Source of the DNA: Desmonostoc muscorum FACHB-395 | GTDB lineage: Bacteria > Cyanobacteriota > Cyanobacteriia > Cyanobacteriales > Nostocaceae | DNA: 64,000 nucleotides | Reading direction: 5' to 3' | Assembly (NCBI RefSeq): GCF_014698035.1 | Contig: NZ_JACJSF010000002.1 | Span: 176,301-240,300 of the forward strand | Made by a program: the position numbers and the translations under genes | Shown here: positions 37,673 to 46,556 of the stretch, piece by piece | How the letters are laid out: each line of letters begins with the position of its first letter | How positions within the stretch are numbered: the stretch's first letter is position 1 | Notes under the pieces: model-generated | Databases searched by the model: none | What the model was told of the DNA's origin: nothing | What the model saw: the letters and a program-made list of their open reading frames with translations, nothing else

Positions 37673-38080
37673 ATGAAAACTGTTTTAATTGTCGAAGACG
37701 ATCTAATTAATGCTCGCGTTTTTTCCAAGATTTTGTCCAAGCGCGGCGGCTTGGGAGTGAAACATACTGAAAATGTGGAAGAAGTAATAAAAATTGCCCA
37801 ATCAGGAGAAGCCGACCTGATTTTAATGGATGTTTCTTTATCCAGAAGTGTTTACCAAGGGAAATCTGTTGATGGAATCAAGATTACACAGATGTTAAAA
37901 TCCGATCCAAAAACAGCGAACTTACCTGTTATTTTGGTGACGGCACATGCTATGGAAGGCGATCGCGAGAATTTTCTCAAGCAAAGCGGCGCTGATGGCT
38001 ACATTTCTAAGCCAGTTGTTGACCATCAACAGTTTGTTGACCAAATTCTCGCACTTCTACCCACAGACGGCCAATCATAA
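37673..38080 (+). CDS. Single-domain response regulator, DivK/CheY type
   Basis: Receiver of 135 residues starting MKTVLIVEDD. Acceptor Asp53 in LILMDVSLSRS, Thr in VTAHA and Lys in SKPV are present. The loop after the Asp carries an extra SRSVYQGKSVDGIKIT segment, as in a cyanobacterial group of stand-alone receivers. No kinase is adjacent. The ATG at 37673 fits the receiver fold exactly but has no obvious Shine-Dalgarno. Confidence 0.88.
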   Translation: MKTVLIVEDDLINARVFSKILSKRGGLGVKHTENVEEVIKIAQSGEADLILMDVSLSRSVYQGKSVDGIKITQMLKSDPKTANLPVILVTAHAMEGDRENFLKQSGADGYISKPVVDHQQFVDQILALLPTDGQS

Positions 38081-38240
38081 TTGACGACTGATTCCAGGAA
38101 TATTCGCCCGCAAAGGTTTTTGGGCGACTATTTCCTGTATTTAGTTAGTATAGATGTACTACGAAAAGGTACTATTAGGCAAGTGGTAATAGGAAAGTCA
38201 ATTGACAATGGGGAATTGGGAATGGGGAATTGGGCATTGA

Positions 38241-38307
38241 GCATTGAACATGAAGAAGAGACAAGGACTTGTTCAATAATTCCCCCTTGTCCCCTTGTCC
38301 CCTTGTC
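38241..38307. repeat. Dispersed repeat C, copy 1
   Basis: 67 bases identical to 55011-55077, with GAATTGGG units before it and CCCCTTGTCC units at its end. Complementary parts (GACAAGGAC / CCTTGTCCCC; GGGGAATTG / AATAATTCCCCC) give a hairpin. Confidence 0.9.
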
Positions 38308-38317
38308 TCGCCTGCTC

Positions 38318-39205
38318 CTATTGAGTAGGCTGTTTTCCAGGAGCTGATGATGAGTTTTCTGGTTGCTGTAAAGCTGCTTGAATACGGGGTAATTCTAGGA
38401 ATTTTTTCGTATCAGACAGTAGGCGATCGCCCCAGAGATTTTCTTTAAGAAAATTCAAATTAGCATAGCGCTGATCGATGCGGAGTGCAGCTTCTCCCAT
38501 TGTTAGACCTTGTTGGCGATCGCCTTTCGTATAGAGTGCCACTGCCAAAGCCAATAAAGGTTCTGCGGCTTGCTTATCAAGGGTTACAGCAGATTGCCAT
38601 CGTTTAATCGCTTCAGAGGTATTACCCTGTTCGTAGTTGATTAAGCCAATATTGTTGAGCGCTGGCCAGAATTTTTTATCTTGAGAGACTGCTTTATCGT
38701 ACTGTGCGATCGCATCTGGCAATTTACCCAGTAGATAGTAAGCATTACCCAAATCAAATAACCCTTCTGGATCGTTGGGTTTTAACTTCAAGCCGTCTTG
38801 GTAATTAACAACCGCCGCTTGGTAATTTTTCTGCTGAAAATTAGCTGAACCCAAAGCAAACAAAATATCACCATTTTTGGGGTTGATAGATTGCGCTTTT
38901 TTTAAGCTAGCGATCGCCCCGTCAAACTCTTTGGTTTGGAGTTGCAATCCACCTAAAAGCAACCATACTTTATCATTCTTCGGAGCCAGTTGACTAGCCA
39001 GCCGCGCTCGTGGCAAAGCTAATTCAACCTGTTGAAACTGAGCTAGTTGAGCCGCCTCTTGTGCCAGACTCAACCCCTGCTTCTCTAACTTTGTCCCATC
39101 TAGTTGCAGTGTATGGGGTATTAATGCCTGCGCGTTAGCGGCTTTTGGCATACTCCACAAACTACAGACCATTAGCAAAGAAATCAAACGAACATGTTTA
39201 GGCAC
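38318..39205 (-). CDS. Secreted/periplasmic TPR protein
   Basis: 295 residues with a signal peptide (hydrophobic 7-18, cut after ANA) and about six tetratricopeptide repeats (about 70-245), for example AIASLKKAQSINPKN, AAVVNYQDGLKLKPND and AIAQYDKAVSQDKK. The C-terminus is Ser/Pro/Gln-rich. TPRs mediate protein contacts; no catalytic domain is visible and partners are unknown. The start is GTG; a nearby ATG is in another frame. The stop lies 10 bases past repeat C. Confidence 0.85.
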   Translation of the reverse strand: MPKHVRLISLLMVCSLWSMPKAANAQALIPHTLQLDGTKLEKQGLSLAQEAAQLAQFQQVELALPRARLASQLAPKNDKVWLLLGGLQLQTKEFDGAIASLKKAQSINPKNGDILFALGSANFQQKNYQAAVVNYQDGLKLKPNDPEGLFDLGNAYYLLGKLPDAIAQYDKAVSQDKKFWPALNNIGLINYEQGNTSEAIKRWQSAVTLDKQAAEPLLALAVALYTKGDRQQGLTMGEAALRIDQRYANLNFLKENLWGDRLLSDTKKFLELPRIQAALQQPENSSSAPGKQPTQ

Positions 39206-39327
39206 ATTACCGCCTTTAAGCCACTAATCAAAGAATCTTTCAGCTAGCTTAAACGATCTCCGCTCTTGACGGCTGCAAAATATTACGTCATTAGTTATTG
39301 ACATTCCCATCACAAAGGCAATATATT

Positions 39328-39349
39328 AATAAGTAATTACTCACTTATT
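39328..39349. promoter_or_regulatory. Inverted repeat before the tetR start, probable operator
   Basis: AATAAGT-AATTACTC-ACTTATT, 7-bp arms with 8-base centre, ending two bases before the tetR ATG. TetR proteins commonly bind such palindromes and repress their own gene; binding here is inferred. Confidence 0.5.
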
Positions 39350-39350
39350 T

Positions 39351-39989
39351 ATGGCTCGTGTACCCAAAATCACCAATCAGCAGATATTAGAAGCGGCTCG
39401 TCAAGTTTTCCTGCAACAAGGATTTGGTGCTTCAACCTTAGAAATTGCTCAACAGGCAGGTATTTCTGAAGCTTCAATTTTCAAGCGATTCTCAACCAAA
39501 GAAGAATTATTTTTTGCGGCGATGGGAATTCCAGAAAAACCTGTGTGGGTGAGCGAGTTGGAATCTCTTAGTGGCAAAGGCAATCTCAAAGAAAACCTAA
39601 TCAATATTTGCCTCCAGATTATGGAATTTTATCGTGAGGTGTTGCCTCAGATTGTGATGCTGCGATCGCGAGGCAATGCGTTTCCAGAACTTGGAGGTAA
39701 AGAACCAAGACCCATACAAGATTTCAAAGCACTGACCGCTTTTCTAGAGTATGAAATAAACCAAAATCGGCTTCGCCCTTGCGATCCCCAGACAGTGGCT
39801 CATATTTTACTCGGATCGTTGATGAACTATGTTTTCTTAGAGCAGATTTCGTCTCAACAAAGTATAAAAACAGACGTTTTCCCCATAAAAAGTTACTTGA
39901 ACTCTGAAGATCGTGGTACAGAAGTATCAGCATTTATCCAAAATTTTGTGGACATTATCTGGCAAGGAATTTCGCCAATTCAGGATTAA
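39351..39989 (+). CDS. TetR family transcriptional repressor
   Basis: 212 residues. The N-terminal helix-turn-helix (about 8-55: ILEAARQVFLQQGFGASTLEIAQQAGISEASIFKRFSTKEELF) is typical TetR. The ligand-binding part is helical and specific to this protein. It heads a run of same-strand genes encoding a secreted repeat protein and a MacA/MacB/TolC-type exporter, so it probably controls export in response to the exported compound (inference). A palindrome touches its start codon. Confidence 0.93.
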   Translation: MARVPKITNQQILEAARQVFLQQGFGASTLEIAQQAGISEASIFKRFSTKEELFFAAMGIPEKPVWVSELESLSGKGNLKENLINICLQIMEFYREVLPQIVMLRSRGNAFPELGGKEPRPIQDFKALTAFLEYEINQNRLRPCDPQTVAHILLGSLMNYVFLEQISSQQSIKTDVFPIKSYLNSEDRGTEVSAFIQNFVDIIWQGISPIQD

Positions 39990-40049
39990 ATTTAAAAAAA
40001 TTGGGCGTTGGATATTAATTATTTTCCCTCATCTCCCCATTGAAAACTG

Positions 40050-40101
40050 ATGACTTTGGTCATACATAAGTCTCGAATTACTAATGACTTTCGTCATACA
40101 T
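40050..40101. promoter_or_regulatory. Two direct copies of ATGACTTTSGTCATACAT
   Basis: Copies at 40050-40067 and 40084-40101 differ at one base. Each contains the palindrome ATGAC-TTTS-GTCAT. They sit 34 bases apart, about 155 bases before the secreted-protein start. Looks like a paired operator; alternatively a degenerate GTCATTAG-type repeat. Confidence 0.4.
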
Positions 40102-40257
40102 TGGTTTCAACTTTTTGATCGATAATTATTATGTATGAATTTATACGATGAGGAAAACATCAAACATATTGATACCCAACTAAAGGCAACTATCTAAGTA
40201 TTGCTGAATCTAAACCTCAGCAGAATAGAAATTTAATACCAATAAGGAGTTAATTTC

Positions 40258-40815
40258 ATGTTGAAGCCAAACCGTGTGTCGATAGTCCTAGCTGCTGCTG
40301 CCCTGATAATTGTTCCTACTCTTTTGACTGCGCCTGCAAGTGCCCAGACGAAAGTCTATGTTGTTGGCGATCGCGATCAAAATTGGGATCGCGACGGCAG
40401 ATCCTATCCTGGAGAAGTCAGAAACCCTAGAGATCGGGATAATAATTGGAACCGCAACAACAGATCCTATCCTGTAGAAGTCAGAAACCCTAGAGATCGG
40501 GATAATAATTGGAACCGCGACAACAGATCCTATCCTGGAGAAGTCAGAAACTCTAAAGATCGGGACAATTGGAACCGCGACAACCAATCCTATAGCAGAG
40601 TAGTCAGACTTGGTAATGGTGACATCAGATATCCCAATGGGCAAATTATTCCTGCTAGATCCATAGTTAGACTGCGTAACCAAGGTTACTTCAGACTTCC
40701 CAACGGAGATATTCTTCTTCCCAGTCAGGAAATTGTTCCTGCTGGAAGATTAGTGAGAGTGCGTGATGATTATTTCAGACTTCCTAGTGGGCTGGTACTG
40801 CAAATAAACCTTTAA
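40258..40815 (+). CDS. Secreted Asp/Asn/Arg-rich repeat protein
   Basis: 185 residues with a clear signal peptide (hydrophobic 8-26, ASA before the cut). The mature protein begins with about four copies of a 21-residue unit of type RDRDNNWNRDNRSYPGEVRNP. It then has two or three short units around YFRLPNGDILLPSQEIVPAG. Repeat DNA is 63 bases per unit with high identity, suggesting recent expansion. I recognise no family. AAGGAG lies upstream of the ATG. It lies between tetR and the adaptor gene of the exporter on the same strand, so a link to export or cell surface is possible. Confidence 0.8.
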   Translation: MLKPNRVSIVLAAAALIIVPTLLTAPASAQTKVYVVGDRDQNWDRDGRSYPGEVRNPRDRDNNWNRNNRSYPVEVRNPRDRDNNWNRDNRSYPGEVRNSKDRDNWNRDNQSYSRVVRLGNGDIRYPNGQIIPARSIVRLRNQGYFRLPNGDILLPSQEIVPAGRLVRVRDDYFRLPSGLVLQINL

Positions 40816-40909
40816 AACACTAAACACTCAAAATCATTGTCAGTATAGGGCTACCAGGCTATAGTTTAGCCGTGAATAACTGGCTCGGTAGCCGTTCCTT
40901 ATAGACAAA

Positions 40910-42508
40910 ATGGATATGAAAATTGATACACAAAATACCGTAGATTCATCAGTTTTAGTTCCAGAGGTAAAGAAAAAAAAGGGCAAACGAAATTGGCTCT
41001 CTTGGCTAATTGCTTTTTGCCTTTTGGGTGGAATTGGCTATGCAGTTTATTACCAAGTAGCCGTTGTTTCCCAGCAACAAGCCAGTCGTCGGGTACTGAC
41101 AAGACCTGTACAAAGGCAAAGTTTAACAATCACAGTTTCAGCAAACGGAACAGTAAAACCTGAGCGGTCAATCAACCTCAGCCCGAAAAATTCCGGTATC
41201 TTGAAAACACTGCTAGCGAAAGAAGGGGATCTCGTTAAACAAGGACAGATTGTCGCTTACATGGATGATTCCAACCTGCGGGGGCAACTTACTTCTGCTC
41301 AAGGGCAATTGGCACAAGCCGAGGCGAATTTGCAAAAAGCGATCGCAGGTAATCGTCCTCAAGATATTGCTCAAGCTCAGGGAGTATTAGACGAAGCCCA
41401 GGCGAATCTGCAAAAGGTACAAGCAGGCAATCGCTCTCAAGATATTGCCCAAGCACAGGCACGCTTGCAAAGCGCTCAAGCCACACTTCGCCAAGCAGAA
41501 GATGATTTTGTTCGCAATCAACAGCTTTACAATGCAGGCGGTATATCCCTTCAGACTCTTAACCAAAACCGTGCCACTCGTGACAGCGCCCAAGCTAGTG
41601 TAAATGAAGCACAGCAAGCACTGGGATTGCAAAAAGCTGGGTCACGTCCAGAAGACATCGAGCAAGCACAAGCTGTAGTGAAGCAGAGACAGCAAGCTTT
41701 GGCACTTCTGAAAGCAGGAACGCGCCAAGAAGATATTAATGCAGCCCGCGCCCAGGTAACATCTGCTCGTGGTTCGCTGCAAAACATCCAAGCCGAAATC
41801 AATGACACAATTATTCGCGCCCCTTTTGATGGGGTGGTGACAAAGAAATTTGCCGATCCCGGCGCTTTCGTGACACCCACAACTGCCAGTAGTGAAGTAG
41901 CTTCTTCATCTTCTTCTTCGATCTTGTCTCTAGCTTCAACCAATGAAGTTGTCGCAAATTTAGCGGAAACAAATATTTCCAAAATCAGCCTTGGTCAAAA
42001 AGTCTCGATTACAGCAGATGCCTACCCAGGAAAAACCTTTGAAGGTAAAGTCAGCCAAATCGCAGCCCAAGCAATAGTAGAACAAAACGTTACCAGTTTT
42101 GAAGTGAGAATATCACTTTCAGACCCTCAAAGATTACTGCGGTCTGGGATGAATGCGGAAGTAGATTTTCAAGTCGGTCAAGTTGAAAATGTTTTAGTAG
42201 TACCAACTGCTTCAGTTGTGCGCCAACAAAATGCCACAGGTGTATATGTGGCTGGAGCAGATAACAAACCTGTTTTTACTCGCATCGAGACTGGAGTCAC
42301 CGCAAATAACTTTACCGAAGTTAAGTCTGGATTGACAGGAAACGAGAGAGTATTACTCAGTTTCCCACCAGGGTCACGTCCGCAATCAACACCACGAGGA
42401 GGAGTTTTCCCTGGTCTAGGAGGAGGCGGTGGCTCCGGCGGCGGTGGCGGAAGAGGAGGCGGTGGAGCCGGCGGCGGCGGTGGTCGTTCCGGTGGTGGTT
42501 CCCCTTAA
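40910..42508 (+). CDS. MacA-like efflux adaptor (HlyD/RND periplasmic family)
   Basis: Membrane-fusion protein of 532 residues linking an inner-membrane ABC transporter to an outer-membrane channel. One N-terminal helix (about 29-49) anchors it. A split lipoyl domain follows (SPKNSGILKTLLAKEGDLVKQGQ; DTIIRAPFDGVVTKKFADPG), with a long coiled-coil hairpin of repeated AGNRPQDIAQAQ units between its halves, then beta-barrel and membrane-proximal domains. The last about 35 residues are almost pure Gly with Ser/Arg, unusual for the family. The following genes encode the MacB-type permease and ATPase. Confidence 0.93.
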   Translation: MDMKIDTQNTVDSSVLVPEVKKKKGKRNWLSWLIAFCLLGGIGYAVYYQVAVVSQQQASRRVLTRPVQRQSLTITVSANGTVKPERSINLSPKNSGILKTLLAKEGDLVKQGQIVAYMDDSNLRGQLTSAQGQLAQAEANLQKAIAGNRPQDIAQAQGVLDEAQANLQKVQAGNRSQDIAQAQARLQSAQATLRQAEDDFVRNQQLYNAGGISLQTLNQNRATRDSAQASVNEAQQALGLQKAGSRPEDIEQAQAVVKQRQQALALLKAGTRQEDINAARAQVTSARGSLQNIQAEINDTIIRAPFDGVVTKKFADPGAFVTPTTASSEVASSSSSSILSLASTNEVVANLAETNISKISLGQKVSITADAYPGKTFEGKVSQIAAQAIVEQNVTSFEVRISLSDPQRLLRSGMNAEVDFQVGQVENVLVVPTASVVRQQNATGVYVAGADNKPVFTRIETGVTANNFTEVKSGLTGNERVLLSFPPGSRPQSTPRGGVFPGLGGGGGSGGGGGRGGGGAGGGGGRSGGGSP

Positions 42509-42529
42509 AGTGAGTTTTAACAAGAAAGA

Positions 42530-42650
42530 ATTCAGGAGTCAGGAGTCAGAATTCAGTATGAATTCGAGCCTGACTGACGGATAAATATGTGGGTTTAATT
42601 CCCCCACTAATCGATTCTGAATTCTGGATTCTGAATTCTGCATTCTTCTT
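42530..42650. repeat. GAATTC-rich repeat cluster
   Basis: CAGGAGTCAGGAGTCAGAATTCAG on the left and GATTCTGAATTCTGGATTCTGAATTCTGCATTC on the right are partly complementary. The unit fills the gap between the adaptor and permease genes and could fold in the transcript. Confidence 0.65.
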
Positions 42651-42663
42651 TAAATAAAACCTT

Positions 42664-43944
42664 ATGTTTAAGATATTTAAGGGCTTTTACAAAGCTAAGA
42701 AGACCCGCACAGTACCGTTGCTGGAAATCTTGACAATGGCGGCAGAGACTCTGTGGAGTAACAAATTACGCACAGGTCTAACGATGTTGGGCGTGATTAT
42801 TGGGATTTCCTCAGTCATTGCCATTACTTCTGTTGGTCAGGGAGTGCAAAAAGGCGTAGAGCAACAGATACAAGCATTGGGTACAGATGTGATCCAAATC
42901 TTAGCGGGTGCTGCAAGAAGCGGGAATGTCCGTCAAGGAGTCGGTTCTAGCAGCACCTTGACCTGGGAGGATGCAAAAGCGATCGCTACACAAGCGCCAT
43001 CAGCACAGATGGTTTCTGCTTATCTCCAACGGACTGCCCAAGTTGTGTATGCAGGACAGAACACCTCAACAACCATTTATGGCACAGATTTAAATTATCC
43101 AGAAGTCAGAAATACTCACCCCCAGCAAGGGAGATATTTTACTCAAGAGGAACTAGATACTGTCGCACAGGTAGCTATTCTTGGCCCTACAGTTCAAACC
43201 ACGCTCTTTGGACAGGGTGTAAATCCTATCGGCGAGAAAATTCGCATTCAGGGAGAGGCTTATCAAGTGATTGGGGTGATGGAACCTAAAGGCTCTCAGG
43301 GGCCGATGGATCGAGATGACCAGGTTTTCATTCCTCTAACTAGTATGTCGAAGAGACTAGTTGGGAACAATGCTTTGGTAGGCGTTTCTGTAAATGGAAT
43401 TTTAGTCAAAGGCGCTAATCAGGAGGAGTTAGAAGCTGCTCAGTTTCAAGTTACCAATCTCTTACGTCTGCGTCACAATATTTATCCGCCACAAGCTGAT
43501 GATTTTCGGCTGACTAATCAAGCTGATATTGTTAGTACTTTTACTAGTGTTGTAGGCTTATTTACAGTAATGGTAGTAGCGATCGCTGGCATTTCGTTAG
43601 TGGTTGGTGGAATTGGTATTGCCAACATTATGCTAGTTTCCGTAGTTGAGCGGACGCGAGAGATCGGGATTCGCAAAGCTGTAGGAGCCACCAATTCGGC
43701 AATCCTGAATCAATTTTTAGCTGAAGCGATCGTAATTTCCATTGTTGGCGGAGGTATTGGGATGGCCACTGGGATTTTATTAGCCTTTATAGCTTCAAGC
43801 ATTTTCAAATTTCCCTTTATCATTTCTTTTTTGTCGATTATTGCTGGATTTGTACTCTCATTGAGTGTTGGCTTAGTCGCTGGGGTAATTCCAGCACGAA
43901 ACGCATCTAAATTAGATCCAATTAATGCTTTAAGAAGCGACTAA
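42664..43944 (+). CDS. MacB-like ABC permease (FtsX family)
   Basis: Inner-membrane permease of 426 residues without its own ATPase domain. It has an N-terminal helix (LRTGLTMLGVIIGISSVIAI), a large periplasmic MacB-type domain (about 70-280) and three C-terminal helices with the conserved VERTREIGIRKAVGAT loop. It ends NALRSD. The split from the ATPase (next gene) contrasts with the fused MacB of E. coli. The likely substrate is a hydrophobic compound or peptide taken from the periplasm; not determinable here. Confidence 0.93.
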   Translation: MFKIFKGFYKAKKTRTVPLLEILTMAAETLWSNKLRTGLTMLGVIIGISSVIAITSVGQGVQKGVEQQIQALGTDVIQILAGAARSGNVRQGVGSSSTLTWEDAKAIATQAPSAQMVSAYLQRTAQVVYAGQNTSTTIYGTDLNYPEVRNTHPQQGRYFTQEELDTVAQVAILGPTVQTTLFGQGVNPIGEKIRIQGEAYQVIGVMEPKGSQGPMDRDDQVFIPLTSMSKRLVGNNALVGVSVNGILVKGANQEELEAAQFQVTNLLRLRHNIYPPQADDFRLTNQADIVSTFTSVVGLFTVMVVAIAGISLVVGGIGIANIMLVSVVERTREIGIRKAVGATNSAILNQFLAEAIVISIVGGGIGMATGILLAFIASSIFKFPFIISFLSIIAGFVLSLSVGLVAGVIPARNASKLDPINALRSD

Positions 43945-43945
43945 A

Positions 43946-44010
43946 TAATTCGTAATTTGTAATGACGCTCCTGCGTCGCTAACGCTGCGCTAACGTAATT
44001 CGTAATTCTT
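43946..44010. repeat. Stop-adjacent repeat D, copy 1
   Basis: AATTCGTAATTTGTAATG, a GC-rich palindromic core (GTCGCTAACGCTGCGCTAACG) and a second AATTCGTAATT. It starts directly after the permease stop codon. Other copies: 51402-51450 and 60221-60273. Confidence 0.85.
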
Positions 44011-44682
44011 ATGCCAACAATGATTTGGATGGAATCTATTACTAAAACCTATCACTTGGGAGAAGTTAGTGTTCCAATACTCAAGGGAATTCAACTCTCT
44101 ATTGAGGAAGGGGAATATGTCTCGATTATGGGTGCGTCAGGTTCGGGTAAATCCACGCTGATGAATATTTTGGGATGTCTGGATCGTCCGACAACTGGAG
44201 ACTATATTTTTGAAGGGAGAAACCTGACAACTTTTGATGATGATGAATTAGCGTATATTCGCAACCAAAGAATAGGTTTTGTTTTCCAACAATTTAACCT
44301 ATTGGCGAGGGCAACAGCACTGGAAAACGTTATGTTACCGATGGTTTACGCTAACTTACCCAAGCCAAAACGCCGTGAAAGGGCATTAGAAGCCCTGGAA
44401 AAGGTAGGATTACATGGACGCATAGCTAACCGTCCTAGTCAACTATCTGGAGGACAACAACAACGCGTAGCGATCGCTCGTGCTTTAGTCAACCGACCTG
44501 CATTAGTTTTGGCAGATGAGCCAACAGGAGCTTTAGATACTGAAACTTCTCATGAGGTGATGAATTTGCTGACAGAACTTAATGACCAAGGAATCACAAT
44601 TGTAATTGTCACTCATGAACCAGATATCGCTGCTCAAACCAAAAGGATTATTCGAGTTCAGGATGGCTTGATTGTTGGCTAA
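44011..44682 (+). CDS. MacB/LolD-type ABC ATPase
   Basis: Nucleotide-binding subunit of 223 residues. Walker A is GASGSGKST (41-49), followed by Q-loop FVFQQFNLL, signature QLSGGQQQR (about 144-152), Walker [12 protein letters not shown] and the switch His in IVTHEPD. The sequence is of the LolD/MacB/FtsE class that powers mechanotransmission rather than transmembrane transport. Partner of the upstream permease. Confidence 0.95.
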   Translation: MPTMIWMESITKTYHLGEVSVPILKGIQLSIEEGEYVSIMGASGSGKSTLMNILGCLDRPTTGDYIFEGRNLTTFDDDELAYIRNQRIGFVFQQFNLLARATALENVMLPMVYANLPKPKRRERALEALEKVGLHGRIANRPSQLSGGQQQRVAIARALVNRPALVLADEPTGALDTETSHEVMNLLTELNDQGITIVIVTHEPDIAAQTKRIIRVQDGLIVG

Positions 44683-44696
44683 TTTGTTAATATCAA

Positions 44697-44915
44697 CTCT
44701 TAGAGGATGTTTGAAAAGTCCTCTTCTCGGTAAAAAAACGTTTAGATCCCCCTAAATCCACGCCACATGCTCCACTTGGGGAGACCCCAAGACCGCAGTG
44801 GCTCCCCTTAAAAAGGGGGACTTTGACTCCAGTTCCCCCCTTTTTAAGGGGGGTTAGGGGGGATCAATGAGTACCTAAAACCACAGCCAATTACTTTTCA
44901 AACAACCTCTTAGAG
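44697..44915. mobile_element. MITE with 23-bp terminal inverted repeats
   Basis: Left end CTCTTAGAGGATGTTTGAAAAGT and right end ACTTTTCAAACAACCTCTTAGAG are inverted copies with two mismatches. The inside has a second inverted pair (GATCCCCCTAAATCC / GGTTAGGGGGGATC) and AAAAAGGGGGACTTTGACTCC, common in cyanobacterial repeats. It carries no gene and sits within the efflux locus, between the ATPase and TolC-type genes. Confidence 0.8.
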
Positions 44916-45008
44916 GAGGAATTTCAAATTTAAATTTCTATAGGTCAATCAGGATAAAAAATTTTGATTGTGTCCTCAAAAAACCTAATTAATGACTACA
45001 TCTAGATT

Positions 45009-46421
45009 ATGAATTTTAGCTTATTATTTGTGCATTCTACCTGGGTTTGTGTTGCGTTTGCGATTCTTTTTCCAGCTTTAGCAAGTGCAGTAACTCCCCC
45101 AAAACCGCAGAATAACTCAAGCTCTGTGCAGGTTCCTGATTACCTCAACCCTAATCCCAATCCTCTGCAATTTCCTACTAAACCCCAGGAAGTAAAGATT
45201 CAGGGAACTGTGCCAATCACTTTGGCACAAGCTTTGGAATTAGCACGACGCAACAATCGAGATTTACAGGTAGCCATATTACAGCTAGAGCGCAGTCGTT
45301 CAGCCCTACGCGAGTCTCAAGCTGCCTTATTTCCTACTTTGGGAATCAACAGTAATTTGACTAATAGTGGTAATGGTTTTACTAATAATTCATCTCAATC
45401 CAGCACCTCTTTTAATGGTTCAGCACAACTAAATTACAACCTCTATACCTCCGGTAATCGACAAGGGGCAATCCAAGCAGCTGAAGAACAACTACGTGTA
45501 GATGAATTGAATGTTGAAAGCCAGTCTTTGATAATTAGACTGAATGCCACGACTCAATACTACGATTTGCAGCAAGCAGATGAACAAGTAAGAATTAACC
45601 GAGCTGCTGTGGAGAATGCCCAAGCGAGTTTGCGGGATACTCAAGCCAGAGAACAGGCGGGAGTGGGTACGCGGTTTGATGTGCTACAGGCTCAGGTGAA
45701 TTTAGCAAACGCCCAACAACAACTAACTAATGCTATCTCACAGCAGCAAATTGCCCGTCGCCAGCTTGCCACCACGTTAAGTTTGTCGCAGTCAGTTAAT
45801 ATCAGTACCGCAGATCCTGTACAATTAGCGGGTCTTTGGCCGCAGACCGTAGAACAAAGTATTGTCCAAGCGTTTCAAAATCGTCCAGAATTGCAACAGC
45901 AATTAGCACAACGAAATATTAGTGAGCAACAGCGACGGCAAGCACTTTCACAGTTAGGGCCGCAAATTAGTTTGGTAGGCAACTACAACCTGCTAGATCG
46001 CTATGATGATGGTGTCAGCATTACTGATGGCTATTCAGTAGGGCTTCAAGGAAATCTCACTTTGTTTGATGGAGGAGCAGCAAGAGCAAGGGCGGCTCAG
46101 TCGAGAACAAATATTGCGATCGCAGAGAGTCAATTTGCCACCCAGCGTGACCAAATTCGCTTTGATGTAGAACAATTCTATTCTCAATTGCAATCTAATT
46201 TAAATAATGTGCAGACTTCTAGTGTGGCTTTAAATCAAGCCAGAGAAGCTCTAAATTTAGCAAGGCTGAGGTTCCAAGCTGGTGTGGGCACTCAAACAGA
46301 GGTGATCTCTGCTGAAAATGACCTGACAAGAGCAGAAGGTAATCGAGTCACAGCTATTTTGGATTACAATCGCGCTCTAGCTAATTTGCAAAGATCAGTT
46401 ACTTCTAGAGGATCGCGCTAA
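45009..46421 (+). CDS. TolC-like outer-membrane efflux protein
   Basis: 470 residues with a signal peptide (hydrophobic about 12-26, cut after ASA). Two OEP domains of long alpha-helical repeats (about 75-260 and 280-465) end with AGVGTRFDVLQAQVNLANAQQQL and AGVGTQTEVISAENDLTRAEGN, the paired segments typical of TolC channels. It completes a tripartite exporter with the adaptor, permease and ATPase upstream. The 326-base gap before it is largely a MITE, so it may have its own promoter. A terminator follows. Confidence 0.92.
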   Translation: MNFSLLFVHSTWVCVAFAILFPALASAVTPPKPQNNSSSVQVPDYLNPNPNPLQFPTKPQEVKIQGTVPITLAQALELARRNNRDLQVAILQLERSRSALRESQAALFPTLGINSNLTNSGNGFTNNSSQSSTSFNGSAQLNYNLYTSGNRQGAIQAAEEQLRVDELNVESQSLIIRLNATTQYYDLQQADEQVRINRAAVENAQASLRDTQAREQAGVGTRFDVLQAQVNLANAQQQLTNAISQQQIARRQLATTLSLSQSVNISTADPVQLAGLWPQTVEQSIVQAFQNRPELQQQLAQRNISEQQRRQALSQLGPQISLVGNYNLLDRYDDGVSITDGYSVGLQGNLTLFDGGAARARAAQSRTNIAIAESQFATQRDQIRFDVEQFYSQLQSNLNNVQTSSVALNQAREALNLARLRFQAGVGTQTEVISAENDLTRAEGNRVTAILDYNRALANLQRSVTSRGSR

Positions 46422-46425
46422 GATC

Positions 46426-46447
46426 AGCCCCTTTGGGGCTTCTATTT
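46426..46447 (+). terminator. Terminator of the efflux locus
   Basis: AGCCCC-TTT-GGGGCT hairpin followed by TCTATTT, five bases after the TolC-type stop. The T-run is imperfect. Confidence 0.55.
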
Positions 46448-46556
46448 GGGGATAGGTTTATGTCATCACATGGCTATCAAGTACAACTTCATAGAGAATT
46501 GGTATTAGCCACGGACAGAATGCCGGAGTTTCCATTAAGGAAATGCATTCTACCTG

